From Anoxybacteroides rupiense (GTDB taxonomy: Bacteria; Bacillota; Bacilli; Bacillales; Anoxybacillaceae), in the NCBI RefSeq assembly GCF_014196195.1, contig NZ_JACIDF010000005.1, forward strand, positions 124,001-188,000: a stretch of 64,000 nt of DNA, read 5' to 3'. A program made the position numbers and the translations under genes. How positions within the stretch are numbered: position 1 is the first letter of the stretch; each line of letters opens with the position of its first letter. The notes beneath the pieces are model-generated. The model did not search any database and was not told the origin of the DNA. It was given only the letters and a program-made list of their open reading frames with translations. Shown here piece after piece: positions 23,869 to 32,988 of the stretch.

Positions 23869-25295
23869 GGCTGATCCCCTGCTTTCTTTCGATGATGAAA
23901 CCAATCGCGAAACCTTTCTTTTTCGGGCGCTGGGAATTCGCGAATCGCTGTCCACGCTTTTAACGGTCCGGGCCCTTTTGAAATGCGTTCATTGGTTGTA
24001 AATGGATTCAAGACACTTGGTGCCATTTTCGAGCCCAGTTTGTAAAATGTCGTTGATGCTGCACCTAAGCCAAATGCTTTCATGGCTAATTTTTCTGAAA
24101 TAGGGGCTCTTCCTTCTTGTTCCACGATGACTTGCCGATGCTTATGCAGCAGTTCGTGAAGCGGTATTTTGACAGGACATGCTTCCGTACAGGCTGCACA
24201 TAATGTTGAAGCGTACGGCAGTTCTTTATAATCATCATAGCCTCCAAGCAGCGGGGAAAGGACGGCACCGATCGGCCCGGAATAAATGGATCCATATGAA
24301 TGACCGCCAATATGACGGTACACCGGGCAAACATTGACACAGGCCGCGCAGCGAATGCATTGCAGCACGGGTTGAAATTCTGTCCCTAAAATATTGGATC
24401 GGCCATTATCGACAATGACAAGGTGAAATTCTTCGGGGCCGTCTACCTCTTCAAGATGGCGAGGGCCGGTTAGTACCGTAATATAGCTTGTTAATTTTTG
24501 CCCGACAGCGCTGCGTGTGAGTAAGCTTACAAGCACTTCCATTTCTGCGAAAGTCGGCACAATTCGTTCCATGCCCATAACGGTAATCTGCGTTTTAGGA
24601 AGGGCTGTTACTAAATCGGCATTTCCTTCATTTGTAACAAGCGTGATCGAACCGGACTCGGCAATGGCGAAATTGCAGCCGGTAATGCCGATATCGGCGC
24701 TTAAATACTCCCGGCGCAGTGTTTGGCGGGCATGAAGGGCCAGTTCTTCTGGCTTTTCGGTTTTGTCATAGGCCAGCTTCTGGCGAAAAACATCGCGAAT
24801 TTGTTCTTTATTTTTATGCAAGGCGGGTGCGACAATGTGGGAAGGGGGATCATGGTCATCCATTTGCAAAATGTATTCTCCGAGATCCGTTTCAATGACT
24901 TCGCAGCCCGCTTTTTCCAGCACAGCATTCAGCTGGATCTCTTCTGTAACCATCGATTTGGATTTGACAATTTTTTTGGCTTGCTTTTCCATGGCGACGT
25001 CAAGAATGTATTGTGAAGCTTCTTCGGCAGTTTGGGCGAAAAAAACGTGTCCTCCGCGCTTGGCAACGTTTTCACTTAATTGAAACAAGTAAAAATCAAG
25101 ATTGGCTAGTGTATGTTGGCGAATTTCTTCCCCGAGCGCCCGCCATTCTTCCCAATTGCCGAGCTCCGCAGCGGCCTTTAGCCGTCTGGCATGCAATCGT
25201 TCTTGGGCTCCAGCGACAGCGCCGCGCATAAATGAATTATCAATTCCTGATTTTACGCGTGCATGAAATGGCTCTTCTCCGATTTTCATCGACAT
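23865..25295 (-). CDS. lutB: Lactate utilization iron-sulfur protein LutB
   Basis: Iron-sulfur subunit of LutABC. 476 residues. N-terminal LUD domain with [17 protein letters not shown], then two 4Fe-4S motifs: [19 protein letters not shown] and [17 protein letters not shown] 25295 is chosen because GGGAGGG lies 7 bases upstream. It starts 14 bases after lutA. The complex feeds electrons to the respiratory chain. Confidence 0.96.
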   Translation of the reverse strand: MSMKIGEEPFHARVKSGIDNSFMRGAVAGAQERLHARRLKAAAELGNWEEWRALGEEIRQHTLANLDFYLFQLSENVAKRGGHVFFAQTAEEASQYILDVAMEKQAKKIVKSKSMVTEEIQLNAVLEKAGCEVIETDLGEYILQMDDHDPPSHIVAPALHKNKEQIRDVFRQKLAYDKTEKPEELALHARQTLRREYLSADIGITGCNFAIAESGSITLVTNEGNADLVTALPKTQITVMGMERIVPTFAEMEVLVSLLTRSAVGQKLTSYITVLTGPRHLEEVDGPEEFHLVIVDNGRSNILGTEFQPVLQCIRCAACVNVCPVYRHIGGHSYGSIYSGPIGAVLSPLLGGYDDYKELPYASTLCAACTEACPVKIPLHELLHKHRQVIVEQEGRAPISEKLAMKAFGLGAASTTFYKLGSKMAPSVLNPFTTNERISKGPGPLKAWTAIREFPAPEKERFRDWFHHRKKAGDQP

Positions 25296-25309
25296 ATTTT
25301 TTCCCTCCC

Positions 25310-26029
25310 TCATTCATGGCGATTAAGCACTTCTGCAATATGCATCACTTGAATTGGTTTCTGCGCTCGTTCGATGCGCCCCTTTATATTCATTAAACAG
25401 CCGCAGTCCGCAGCGATTAAATAATCCGCTTCTGTTTCTTCAATATGCTGGATTTTTTCATCCACCATTTGCTCAGAGATGTCCCCCATTTTGACGGAAA
25501 ACGTACCGCCAAAGCCACAACAGGTATGGGCATTCGGAAGCGGAACCATTTCCAAGCCTTCCACATGTTTTAATAGCTTAAAAGGGGCTTCTTTCACACC
25601 AAGCAACCGCGTCATATGGCATGACGTATGATAGGTTGCTTTTCCTTGAAGCTTAGCCCCGACATTTTCTACTTTTAACACCTCCACAAGAAATTGAGTC
25701 AATTCGTATGTTTTGGCTGCGAGAGCTTTTGCCTTTGCTTCCCATTCCCTGTCTCCGCGGAAAATTTGCGGATATTCTTTAAACATGGTGGCACATGAGC
25801 CAGAGGGAGCAACAATATATTCTGCATGCTCGAATGTACGAATCATATGCTTCATCGCTTCTTTTGCTTCTTTGACGTATCCGCTATTGTAGGCGGGCTG
25901 TCCACAGCAGGTTTGGGCGTCCGGGAACTCGACTTCGCATCCTAATCGTTCCAGTAGCTCGACGGTTGATTTGCCGACATTGGTATGAAATAAATCTACT
26001 AAACAAGTAATAAACAGCGTGACTTTCAT
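25310..26029 (-). CDS. lutA: Lactate utilization protein LutA
   Basis: Cysteine-rich CCG-domain subunit of LutABC, 239 residues. The two CCG motifs are [11 protein letters not shown] (with CLVDLF upstream) and [13 protein letters not shown], each with a partner cysteine region ([17 protein letters not shown]). AAGGAGGG precedes ATG 26029. First gene of the operon; a LutR-type palindrome lies about 190 bases upstream, just after a putative -10 box. Confidence 0.96.
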   Translation of the reverse strand: MKVTLFITCLVDLFHTNVGKSTVELLERLGCEVEFPDAQTCCGQPAYNSGYVKEAKEAMKHMIRTFEHAEYIVAPSGSCATMFKEYPQIFRGDREWEAKAKALAAKTYELTQFLVEVLKVENVGAKLQGKATYHTSCHMTRLLGVKEAPFKLLKHVEGLEMVPLPNAHTCCGFGGTFSVKMGDISEQMVDEKIQHIEETEADYLIAADCGCLMNIKGRIERAQKPIQVMHIAEVLNRHE

Positions 26030-26216
26030 CGTGCGCTTCCCTCCTTGGTATTAAATGATGGAGTTTCTCGGTATGGAAGTGTATCTTGAATTGAAAGAAA
26101 ACATAATCGTGGGCATGGGATCATCGATGTTTACGGGAAAATCAATGATTTCAACCGGCTAGCCACCGAAAAAAGCTCCCTTTTGTTTTGCTGCACATAT
26201 GGAAGCGAGATAAACA

Positions 26217-26246
26217 GGTCATCAGATGACTATATGAATAATTATA
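26217..26246 (-). promoter_or_regulatory. LutR-type operator and -10 box for lutABC
   Basis: The plus strand reads GGTCATCAGATGACT (26217-26231), the same palindrome as that in front of lctP except for the last base. On the minus strand a TATAAT box lies at 26246-26241, so the operator sits just after the expected transcription start of lutABC. The -35 is poor. Confidence 0.75.
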
Positions 26247-26254
26247 TAACAATT

Positions 26255-26295
26255 TTGAAAAAAATAAAGCGCCATCTTTCTTTAGTTGGCGCTTT
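26255..26295 (-). terminator. Terminator of lutR
   Basis: On the minus strand AAAGCGCC (26295-26288) pairs with GGCGCTTT (26273-26266), followed by ATTTTTTTC. It lies immediately after lutR and just ahead of the lutABC -10 box. Confidence 0.85.
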
Positions 26296-27007
26296 GAGGA
26301 GAAATATATTTTTTTAGTACTTGCTCTACGTTTGATAGATGCTCTAGCATGCGAGCTTGTGCAGCATTGACATCTTGGCGCTGAATCGCTTCAAAAATAT
26401 TCATATGCTCTTCAAGCAGCTGTTCGCTTGTTGCTTGTTTAGAAAAAAGCCAAATTCGTCTTGTTTCTCGCATGGTTTCTATCATCATTTCTGATATATT
26501 GTTCATCAGACTAACCAAAATGGGATTTTGTGATGCTGCTGCAATAGCAATATGGAAGAGGAAATCAGCTTTTTCCCCAATTTCTTCATTGCCGATTCCT
26601 TGCCGCATTTGTTCGAGTGCCTCCTCCATCGCTTTCAAGTCCCTTTCTGTTCGCTTCCGGGCAGCTACGCCGGCAGCGCCCACCTCTAATAGTTTGCGGA
26701 CCTCCAATAAATAGGCGATATCTTCCTTTTTCATAAGAGCGGCAATGGAAATAGGAAAAGAAAGCATCGTCGGATCAAATTCACGGATGTAGGTTCCTTC
26801 TCCTTGCTTTAGTTCAATTAAGCCCATGGCTTTTAAAGCGGTCAGTGCTTCGCGAATCGCTGCACGCCCCACTTGAAAATTCTCTGCTAGCTGCTGAACA
26901 GAATCGAGCTTGTCTCCGGGCTTCAACACCCCGTTTTTAATCATATCAAAAATGGTTTCCGCTACTTCTTCGTAAATTTTTTTCGGTTTAATTTGTTTAT
27001 ATTCCAA
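26282..27007 (-). CDS. lutR: GntR/FadR-family regulator LutR
   Basis: Transcription repressor for lactate genes. 241 residues: N-terminal winged helix-turn-helix (about residues 10-75, with QQLAENFQVGRAAIREALTA) and a C-terminal FCD ligand domain (about 95-230) whose metal/ligand histidines fit FHIAIAAAS and the later HMNIF and HLSNV. The start is TTG 27007, with GAGGTGA 8 bases upstream; no ATG gives a full protein. It lies between lutABC and lctP, and two matching palindromes flank it, one on each side. Lactate is the expected inducer by family knowledge. Confidence 0.9.
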   Translation of the reverse strand: MEYKQIKPKKIYEEVAETIFDMIKNGVLKPGDKLDSVQQLAENFQVGRAAIREALTALKAMGLIELKQGEGTYIREFDPTMLSFPISIAALMKKEDIAYLLEVRKLLEVGAAGVAARKRTERDLKAMEEALEQMRQGIGNEEIGEKADFLFHIAIAAASQNPILVSLMNNISEMMIETMRETRRIWLFSKQATSEQLLEEHMNIFEAIQRQDVNAAQARMLEHLSNVEQVLKKYISPQSAN

Positions 27008-27119
27008 AAATAGTCACCTCATACTGAGAAGTGTAACAGCTTGTCACATAATTTATATTATACAAAAATTTTCGCGAAGAATCAGCGAAAGAAATTTCAC
27101 AAAATTTCATAATTTCATA

Positions 27120-27148
27120 TTGAGTTTTTTCTAAAGAGAGCATATAAT
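27120..27148 (+). promoter_or_regulatory. Promoter of lctP
   Basis: TTGAGT (27120-27125) and a perfect TATAAT (27143-27148) are spaced by 17 bases, about 20 bases upstream of the LutR-type palindrome. Confidence 0.7.
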
Positions 27149-27168
27149 TTTTGTCAGTATAAACACAT

Positions 27169-27183
27169 GGTCATCAGATGACC
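27169..27183 (+). promoter_or_regulatory. LutR-type operator upstream of lctP
   Basis: GGTCATCAGATGACC is a perfect inverted repeat around a central A. It lies just downstream of the lctP promoter, where a repressor would block transcription. The near-identical copy at 26217-26231 lies at the lutABC promoter. Confidence 0.8.
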
Positions 27184-27232
27184 TAATTATCATCTTTTTC
27201 AGGGGAGATATTAAATTGGGAGGGGATTTGCT

Positions 27233-28906
27233 ATGCAGTGGAAGCAAGATTTTACACCGATTGCTGATAATTTAGCCTTATCGGCCGTTGTGGCTCTTGT
27301 GCCGATTCTTTATTTTTTTTGGGCGCTGGCGATTAAAAGAATGAAAGGATATGTAGCAGGCGTTACGACTTTGATCGTTTCATTGGTCATAGCTGTAATC
27401 GCTTACAGGGTGCCTGTGTCAATTGCTGCCATGTCCGCCACACAGGGGGCTGTTTACGGTCTTTTGCCCATCGGATGGATTATTATCACTTCGGTATTTT
27501 TGTATAAATTAACAGTAAAAACAGGAAAGTTCGATATTATTCGCAATTCGGTATTGTCTATTACAGAAGATAGACGGTTGCAAGCGCTGCTTATCGCATT
27601 TTCATTTGGAGCCTTTTTAGAAGGGGCGGCCGGATTTGGAGCGCCGGTGGCGATTTCTGCTGCTTTGCTCGTAGGACTTGGATTTCATCCATTATATGCG
27701 GCCGGCATTTGTTTAATTGCTAATACAGCCCCTGTCGCTTTTGGGGCCATCGGTATTCCTATTACTGCGTTAGAAGGGCCGACAGGCATTCCGGCAATGG
27801 AAATTTCAAAAATGGTGGGTCGGCAACTTCCATTTTTATCCTTCTTTATTCCGTTTTACCTTGTACTCATTATGGCTGGATGGAGAAAAACGATCGAAGT
27901 GCTGCCGCCGATTTTGATATCAGGAATTTCATTTGCCGTTACTCAATATGTTAGCTCAAACTTCTTGGGGCCGGAATTGCCAGATATTTTATCAGCGTTA
28001 GTGTCGCTTGTTACTTTGACGGTTTTTTTGAGATTTTGGAAACCGAAAACCATTTATCGTTTTGATTCGGAGTTGGAAGCGGCAGCGACCATTCAAGCAC
28101 AAAAGCGCTATACAAGCGGTGAAGTATTCAAAGCATGGTCCCCGTTTTTAGTATTAACCTTGTTTATTTCGATCTGGGGAATTCCACAGATGAAGGCAGC
28201 GCTCACGGGGCATTATGAAGGAACAAATGTGATGTTGAAAGCGCTTAATACAATAGGGCATTATTTGACATGGATGCCGGAGGTTCCCGGATTAAGCAAT
28301 AAAATTATTGATGCCAATGGTGAGCCGATTGCAGCTGTCTATAAATTAGAACTGCTAGGAGCAGCAGGAACAGCCATCTTCTTAGCGGCTATTGTGACCA
28401 AGTTTATTGTCCGCATTTCTTGGAAGCAATGGGCCGAGACTTTTGCCGAGACGTTGCAAGAATTAAAGTTTCCGATTATTACGATCACAGCCGTAGTTGG
28501 TTTCGCCTATGTGACCAATGCGTCTGGAATGAGTACGACATTGGGAATGGCGATGGCTAAAACAGGTTCACTGTTCTCCTTCTTCTCTCCGTTTCTCGGA
28601 TGGTTAGGGGTGTTTATCACAGGCTCAGATACATCATCTAATTTACTTTTTGGAAATTTACAGAAGATTACCGCTGCTTCGATCGGAATGGATCCTGTTC
28701 TTGCACTGGCCGCTAACTCATCAGGAGGTGTGACAGGGAAAATGATTTCACCGCAGTCGATTGCGGTTGCCTGTGCTGCGGTAGGTTTAGCCGGCAAAGA
28801 ATCCGATTTATTCCGCTTTACAGTCAAGCATAGCATCTTTTTCATTATTTTAATTGGGATTATGACATTTTTACAGTCTACTATTTTTTCATGGATGATT
28901 CCATAG
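27233..28906 (+). CDS. lctP: L-lactate permease
   Basis: Proton-coupled lactate (or glycolate) importer of the LctP family. 557 residues with about 12-14 hydrophobic segments; the conserved block FGAFLEGAAGFGAPVAISAA and the C-terminal TGSDTSSNLLFGNLQ are present. ATG 27233 follows GGGAGGGG. It shares regulation with lutABC through matching operators and is followed by a terminator, then glcD and glcF on the same strand. Confidence 0.96.
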   Translation: MQWKQDFTPIADNLALSAVVALVPILYFFWALAIKRMKGYVAGVTTLIVSLVIAVIAYRVPVSIAAMSATQGAVYGLLPIGWIIITSVFLYKLTVKTGKFDIIRNSVLSITEDRRLQALLIAFSFGAFLEGAAGFGAPVAISAALLVGLGFHPLYAAGICLIANTAPVAFGAIGIPITALEGPTGIPAMEISKMVGRQLPFLSFFIPFYLVLIMAGWRKTIEVLPPILISGISFAVTQYVSSNFLGPELPDILSALVSLVTLTVFLRFWKPKTIYRFDSELEAAATIQAQKRYTSGEVFKAWSPFLVLTLFISIWGIPQMKAALTGHYEGTNVMLKALNTIGHYLTWMPEVPGLSNKIIDANGEPIAAVYKLELLGAAGTAIFLAAIVTKFIVRISWKQWAETFAETLQELKFPIITITAVVGFAYVTNASGMSTTLGMAMAKTGSLFSFFSPFLGWLGVFITGSDTSSNLLFGNLQKITAASIGMDPVLALAANSSGGVTGKMISPQSIAVACAAVGLAGKESDLFRFTVKHSIFFIILIGIMTFLQSTIFSWMIP

Positions 28907-28914
28907 TGCTTGCT

Positions 28915-28974
28915 GAAAAAAGGAAGCCAGCACAGGGGGAGACCACCTTCTCTGTGAAAAGGCTCCTTTTTTCT
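28915..28974 (+). terminator. Terminator after lctP
   Basis: AAAAAAGGAAGCC near 28916-28928 pairs with GGCTCCTTTTTT near 28961-28972 with one mismatch; a T-run follows. Confidence 0.75.
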
Positions 28975-29233
28975 TAAGTTATATAGAACGGGGCTTCCCT
29001 TTCATTTTTCTATATTTAGCGGTGCGAATTCTATCAATTCCATTGACTTGCCTTCGATTGTCTAAAGGCTCGTTGCCTTAGTTTATCAAGTCATAAACAA
29101 GCATTGAAGTCGACTAAAAAATGATGAAAGCCATGGCTTCTTCTTATAGATAAGAAGGCGATGCCAAAATCGGCATCATGCGCTCTATCTTCAAGCTGCC
29201 TGTATATCACGTTTTTAGAGAGGGTGAGAATCA
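28975..29233. other. Region upstream of glcD
   Basis: Should hold the glcDF promoter, but I cannot place it clearly. A GATGCC...GGCATC hairpin lies near 29160-29178. There is no copy of the LutR palindrome, so glcDF is probably not in the same regulon. Confidence 0.35.
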
Positions 29234-30646
29234 TTGATTTCTGAAGCAGCTAAACAATTATTTATTCAAATCGTTGGCCGGGAAAACTATGACGATTCCA
29301 AAGCGGGGAGGCTTGTTTATTCCTATGATGCCACTCCGCAATTTCAAGCGATTCCTGAGGCGGTGATGGCGCCGCGAAATACGAAGGAAGTTTCCGAGAT
29401 TGTGAAAGTTTGCGCCGAGTACCGCATTCCGATTGTTCCACGCGGTTCCGGTACGAATCTGTGTGCCGGAACATGTCCGATAGAAGGTGGAATTGTCCTG
29501 CTTTTTAAGCATATGAATCGCATTCTTGAAATTGATGAAGACAACTTAACAGCAACGGTTCAACCGGGGGTGATTACGCTCGATTTGATTAAATCAGTAG
29601 AAGAAAAAGGGTTGTTTTATCCACCTGATCCAAGCTCGATGAAAATTTCAACGATTGGAGGAAATATTAATGAAAATTCCGGTGGTCTGCGCGGGCTGAA
29701 ATATGGAGTCACTCGTGATTATGTCCTTGGGCTTGAGGCGGTGTTGGCCAATGGAGACGTTATTCGCACAGGAGGAAAATTGGCCAAAGATGTGGCTGGT
29801 TATGATTTAACAAGATTATTGGTTGGATCGGAAGGAACGCTTGGAATTATCACAGAGGCTACGCTAAAGCTTGTGCCGATGCCGGAGGCAAAGAAAACGA
29901 TGCTAGCTCTTTATCAAGATTTAGAGGCGGCTGCCCGATCTGTGTCCAAAATTATTGCAAGCAAAATCATCCCTGCGACATTGGAATTTTTAGATCAGCC
30001 AACGCTTAGAGTTGTAGAAGATTATGCACAAATTGGCTTGCCGACAGATGTAAAGGCCGTTCTTCTTATTGAGCAAGACGGTGCACGTGAAGTGGTGGAA
30101 AGAGAGATGCGGCAAATAGAAAGAATTTGTAAAGAGGAACAGGCGGTGTCTGTACAATTGGCCCGTTCTGACCAAGAAGCCGATGCTTTGCGCACAGCGC
30201 GGCGTTCGGCATTATCCGCCCTTGCTCGCCTACGGCCGACAACGATTTTGGAGGATGCCACTGTACCGCGTTCAGAGATAGCAAAAATGGTAACAGCCAT
30301 CAATGAAATTGCCGAGAAATACCGCGTCATGATTTGTACATTTGGGCATGCCGGCGATGGCAATTTGCATCCAACATGTCCGACGGATGCACGTGATGAT
30401 GAAGAGATGGAGCGAGTGGAAGCAGCGTTTGCCGAAATTTTTGCCAAGGCGATTGAGCTTGGGGGTACGATTACCGGGGAACATGGAGTGGGAGCCATGA
30501 AGGCGCCATATTTAGAATGGAAGCTTGGCAAGGAAGGGGTAGAGGTGATGCAAGCGATCAAGCGTGCGCTTGATCCCTACAATATTATGAATCCAGGAAA
30601 AGTGTTTGCGAAAAGTACGAGGAAACGTGTGGTGGTAACAAAATGA
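29234..30646 (+). CDS. glcD: FAD-linked glycolate oxidase subunit GlcD (or D-lactate dehydrogenase-like)
   Basis: Flavin subunit oxidising a 2-hydroxyacid, glycolate or D-lactate. 470 residues. The FAD-binding motif is PRGSGTNLCAGTCPIEGG with STIGGNINENSGGLRGLKYG, and the C-terminal domain has FGHAGDGNLHP and GEHGVGAMKAPYL. Start TTG 29234 sits behind AGGGTGAGAA; no closer ATG gives the family N-terminus. Followed by glcF with a 4-base overlap. No glcE is present, as in B. subtilis ysfCD. Confidence 0.93.
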   Translation: MISEAAKQLFIQIVGRENYDDSKAGRLVYSYDATPQFQAIPEAVMAPRNTKEVSEIVKVCAEYRIPIVPRGSGTNLCAGTCPIEGGIVLLFKHMNRILEIDEDNLTATVQPGVITLDLIKSVEEKGLFYPPDPSSMKISTIGGNINENSGGLRGLKYGVTRDYVLGLEAVLANGDVIRTGGKLAKDVAGYDLTRLLVGSEGTLGIITEATLKLVPMPEAKKTMLALYQDLEAAARSVSKIIASKIIPATLEFLDQPTLRVVEDYAQIGLPTDVKAVLLIEQDGAREVVEREMRQIERICKEEQAVSVQLARSDQEADALRTARRSALSALARLRPTTILEDATVPRSEIAKMVTAINEIAEKYRVMICTFGHAGDGNLHPTCPTDARDDEEMERVEAAFAEIFAKAIELGGTITGEHGVGAMKAPYLEWKLGKEGVEVMQAIKRALDPYNIMNPGKVFAKSTRKRVVVTK

Positions 30647-31995
30647 CTTCGTCAAAGGAGCAAAAAGCGATCCAAGATCAGTTTCGTGAACGGATGAACG
30701 AAGATGAGCTTATGAACTGTATGCGTTGCGGTTTTTGCTTGCCGTCATGTCCCACGTATATAGAATCGGGATCACAGGAGCTGCATTCGCCAAGAGGACG
30801 CATTGCCATCATGAAGGCGGTAGTCGATGGTTTGATTGAACCGGATGAGGACGTTGAACGTACACTGAATATGTGTTTGGGATGCCGAGCTTGTGAGCCG
30901 GTTTGTCCTTCAGGCGTCCGTTATGGACATTTATTGGAAGAAGCGCGCGATATTATTCAGCAAAATAAAAAACATTCATGGCCTGTTCGCGTGCTGCGTA
31001 AGCTGGTGTTTAAAGAATTGTTTCCTTATCCTAATCGTGTGCGCGTAGCAACAGCCTCCCTTGGATTTTATCAGCGCTCAGGACTGCAAACGTTTTTACA
31101 GAGAACGAGATTGTCTCATGTTTTGCCTGCCCATTTAAGGGAAATGGAAAAGGTTTTGCCAAGTGCTCCAACGCTAAAAAAAATGAAAAAGCGGCCAAAG
31201 CATTTGCCGGCACAAGGAGAGGCGAAACGAAGAGTCGCTTTTTTCTCCGGTTGCTTAATGGATACGCTGTTTATCGAAACGAATGATGCAACGATGAAGC
31301 TATTGCAGCTAGCTGGATGTGAAATTGTCATTCCATCTTTGCAAACATGCTGCGGCGCTTTGCATGGACACAGCGGAGAAAAAGAGCAGGCTAAATGGTT
31401 AGCCAAGCGAAACATTGAGGCGTTTGAGCAATGTCAGGCAGATGCCGTTATTACAAATGCAGGCGGTTGTGGAGCGTTTTTAATGGAGTATGATCATTTG
31501 TTGAAAGATGATCCTGATTGGGTTGACCGCGCTAAAGCTTTTGTGGAGAAAATTCGTGACATTTCTGCTATTTTAATAGAATTAGGGTTTCAGCATAAAG
31601 GACTGAAGCTGCCGCCGCAAATTGTTACTTATCAGGATTCGTGCCATTTGCGAAATGTCATGAGAACATCATCTGCGCCGCGGCAACTGCTTCAATCGAT
31701 TGCTGGTGTAGAATTTCGCGAAATGAGAGAGTCTGATCGCTGCTGCGGTTCTGCAGGGATCTACAATATTGTTGAACCGGAAATGGCCATGCAAATTTTA
31801 GATCATAAAATGGTGTATGCAGAACAAACGGGAGCGACTACCATTGTGACGGCTAATCCTGGCTGTTTGCTGCAAATGAAACTAGGAATTGAGAGGAAAG
31901 GGCTGGGAGAAAAAGTTCGTGCTGTGCATATTGTGGAAGTATTATTTGAAGCGGTTAAGGAAAGCGGCTTGTTTGAAGAAAGTAAAGACGGGTAA
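30643..31995 (+). CDS. glcF: Glycolate oxidase iron-sulfur subunit GlcF
   Basis: Iron-sulfur partner of GlcD, transferring electrons to the membrane quinone pool. 450 residues. Two 4Fe-4S motifs, CMRCGFCLPSCPTY and CLGCRACEPVCPSG, precede two CCG domains (CCGALHGHSGE and CCGSAGIYNIVEP). ATG overlaps the glcD stop. A bidirectional terminator lies about 105 bases downstream. Confidence 0.95.
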   Translation: MTSSKEQKAIQDQFRERMNEDELMNCMRCGFCLPSCPTYIESGSQELHSPRGRIAIMKAVVDGLIEPDEDVERTLNMCLGCRACEPVCPSGVRYGHLLEEARDIIQQNKKHSWPVRVLRKLVFKELFPYPNRVRVATASLGFYQRSGLQTFLQRTRLSHVLPAHLREMEKVLPSAPTLKKMKKRPKHLPAQGEAKRRVAFFSGCLMDTLFIETNDATMKLLQLAGCEIVIPSLQTCCGALHGHSGEKEQAKWLAKRNIEAFEQCQADAVITNAGGCGAFLMEYDHLLKDDPDWVDRAKAFVEKIRDISAILIELGFQHKGLKLPPQIVTYQDSCHLRNVMRTSSAPRQLLQSIAGVEFREMRESDRCCGSAGIYNIVEPEMAMQILDHKMVYAEQTGATTIVTANPGCLLQMKLGIERKGLGEKVRAVHIVEVLFEAVKESGLFEESKDG

Positions 31996-32100
31996 GCAGG
32001 ATAAAAATTTTAGGGGATCTACGTATAAGTGACTTGCTAGCTGGACATAATAGGGGTGTAGAGTTTTCCAAGTATTCCCCCGATCCCCTGTGAATATATA

Positions 32101-32135
32101 AAAGTCCCTTCATTTTTATGGAGGGACCTTTTTTT
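32101..32135. terminator. Bidirectional terminator between glcF and the NlpC/P60 gene
   Basis: GTCCCT (32104-32109) pairs with AGGGAC (32122-32127), followed by seven T residues on the plus strand and a shorter T run on the minus strand. Confidence 0.8.
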
Positions 32136-32138
32136 GAG

Positions 32139-32588
32139 TTATGCTACTCTTTTAGCGCCGATAAATTTTGGTTTCCAGTAAGAGTTATTTAAACGATCGA
32201 TTTTTACACCGCTTGATGTAGCATGAATGATGGAGTTGTTGCCAATGTAAATCGCAACGTGGGAAGCACCTTTTTTATATGTACTGAAAAATACGAGATC
32301 ACCAGGCTTTAATTTTGATGTATGTACGCTTGTTCCTTTTTGGTACATAGATGCTGCGGATCGCGGTAATGTTTTACCGACCTTTTTATATGTATAGTAG
32401 ACAAAGCCGGAACAATCAAAGCCTTTTGGAGTTGTACCGCCGAATTTGTAAGGAGTGCCGATCATTTTTTTTGCTTCTGTGACGACTTTTTGTGTATTTA
32501 CAGCCGCTTCCGCTTTGAAAGCGTTACCAAAAAGAGAACTAAATACAATCATGAATGATAGTAGAGTGACTGTAAACGTTCTATTCAT
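32139..32588 (-). CDS. Secreted NlpC/P60 cell-wall peptidase
   Basis: Small secreted D,L-endopeptidase expected to cut peptidoglycan stem peptides. 149 residues. A signal peptide (residues 1 to about 28, ending FKAEA) precedes a single NlpC/P60 domain. The catalytic residues are visible: cysteine in GFDCSGFVYYTYKK, histidine in ASHVAIYIGNN, and a second histidine in IIHATS. No LysM or SH3 cell-wall binding domain is present. ATG 32588 has AAGGAAA and GGAGG upstream. Confidence 0.9.
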   Translation of the reverse strand: MNRTFTVTLLSFMIVFSSLFGNAFKAEAAVNTQKVVTEAKKMIGTPYKFGGTTPKGFDCSGFVYYTYKKVGKTLPRSAASMYQKGTSVHTSKLKPGDLVFFSTYKKGASHVAIYIGNNSIIHATSSGVKIDRLNNSYWKPKFIGAKRVA

Positions 32589-32988
32589 TTTCCTTAAACC
32601 TCCGACAACGAGTTTCCGTTTCTTTCTCACAGGTTTCAGTATAGCAAAAATATTGTCGAAATGTTGTTACATTTAAATTAAATAATATTACAGACAAATT
32701 ACAAAATTTGATGACGAAGATTTAAGACCTGGTACTATATATAAAGCTTTATGTGACTACACTTTCAGCGTTTGCGCTTTGTTTATGCGAGGAACAGAAA
32801 GCGTTCGGCTTCATGTCTTCACATTCGCCGATCAATCGGCTGCTTTTGTTTACCGATAGAGCGTATTTAAAGGATATACATATATAACTAGCGAATGTCA
32901 GAAAATGTCGAAAAAATAGGAAGGATGAAGGGAGAAACCTCTATATTTTCCATTTATAATAATAAATAAAAGTGCATGGTGAGCGTTT
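32589..32988. other. Divergent intergenic region
   Basis: Lies between the divergently read NlpC/P60 and PAS-GGDEF-EAL genes. It should hold both promoters, but no site is clear enough to report. I looked for a cyclic-di-GMP riboswitch and did not see its conserved core. Confidence 0.35.
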
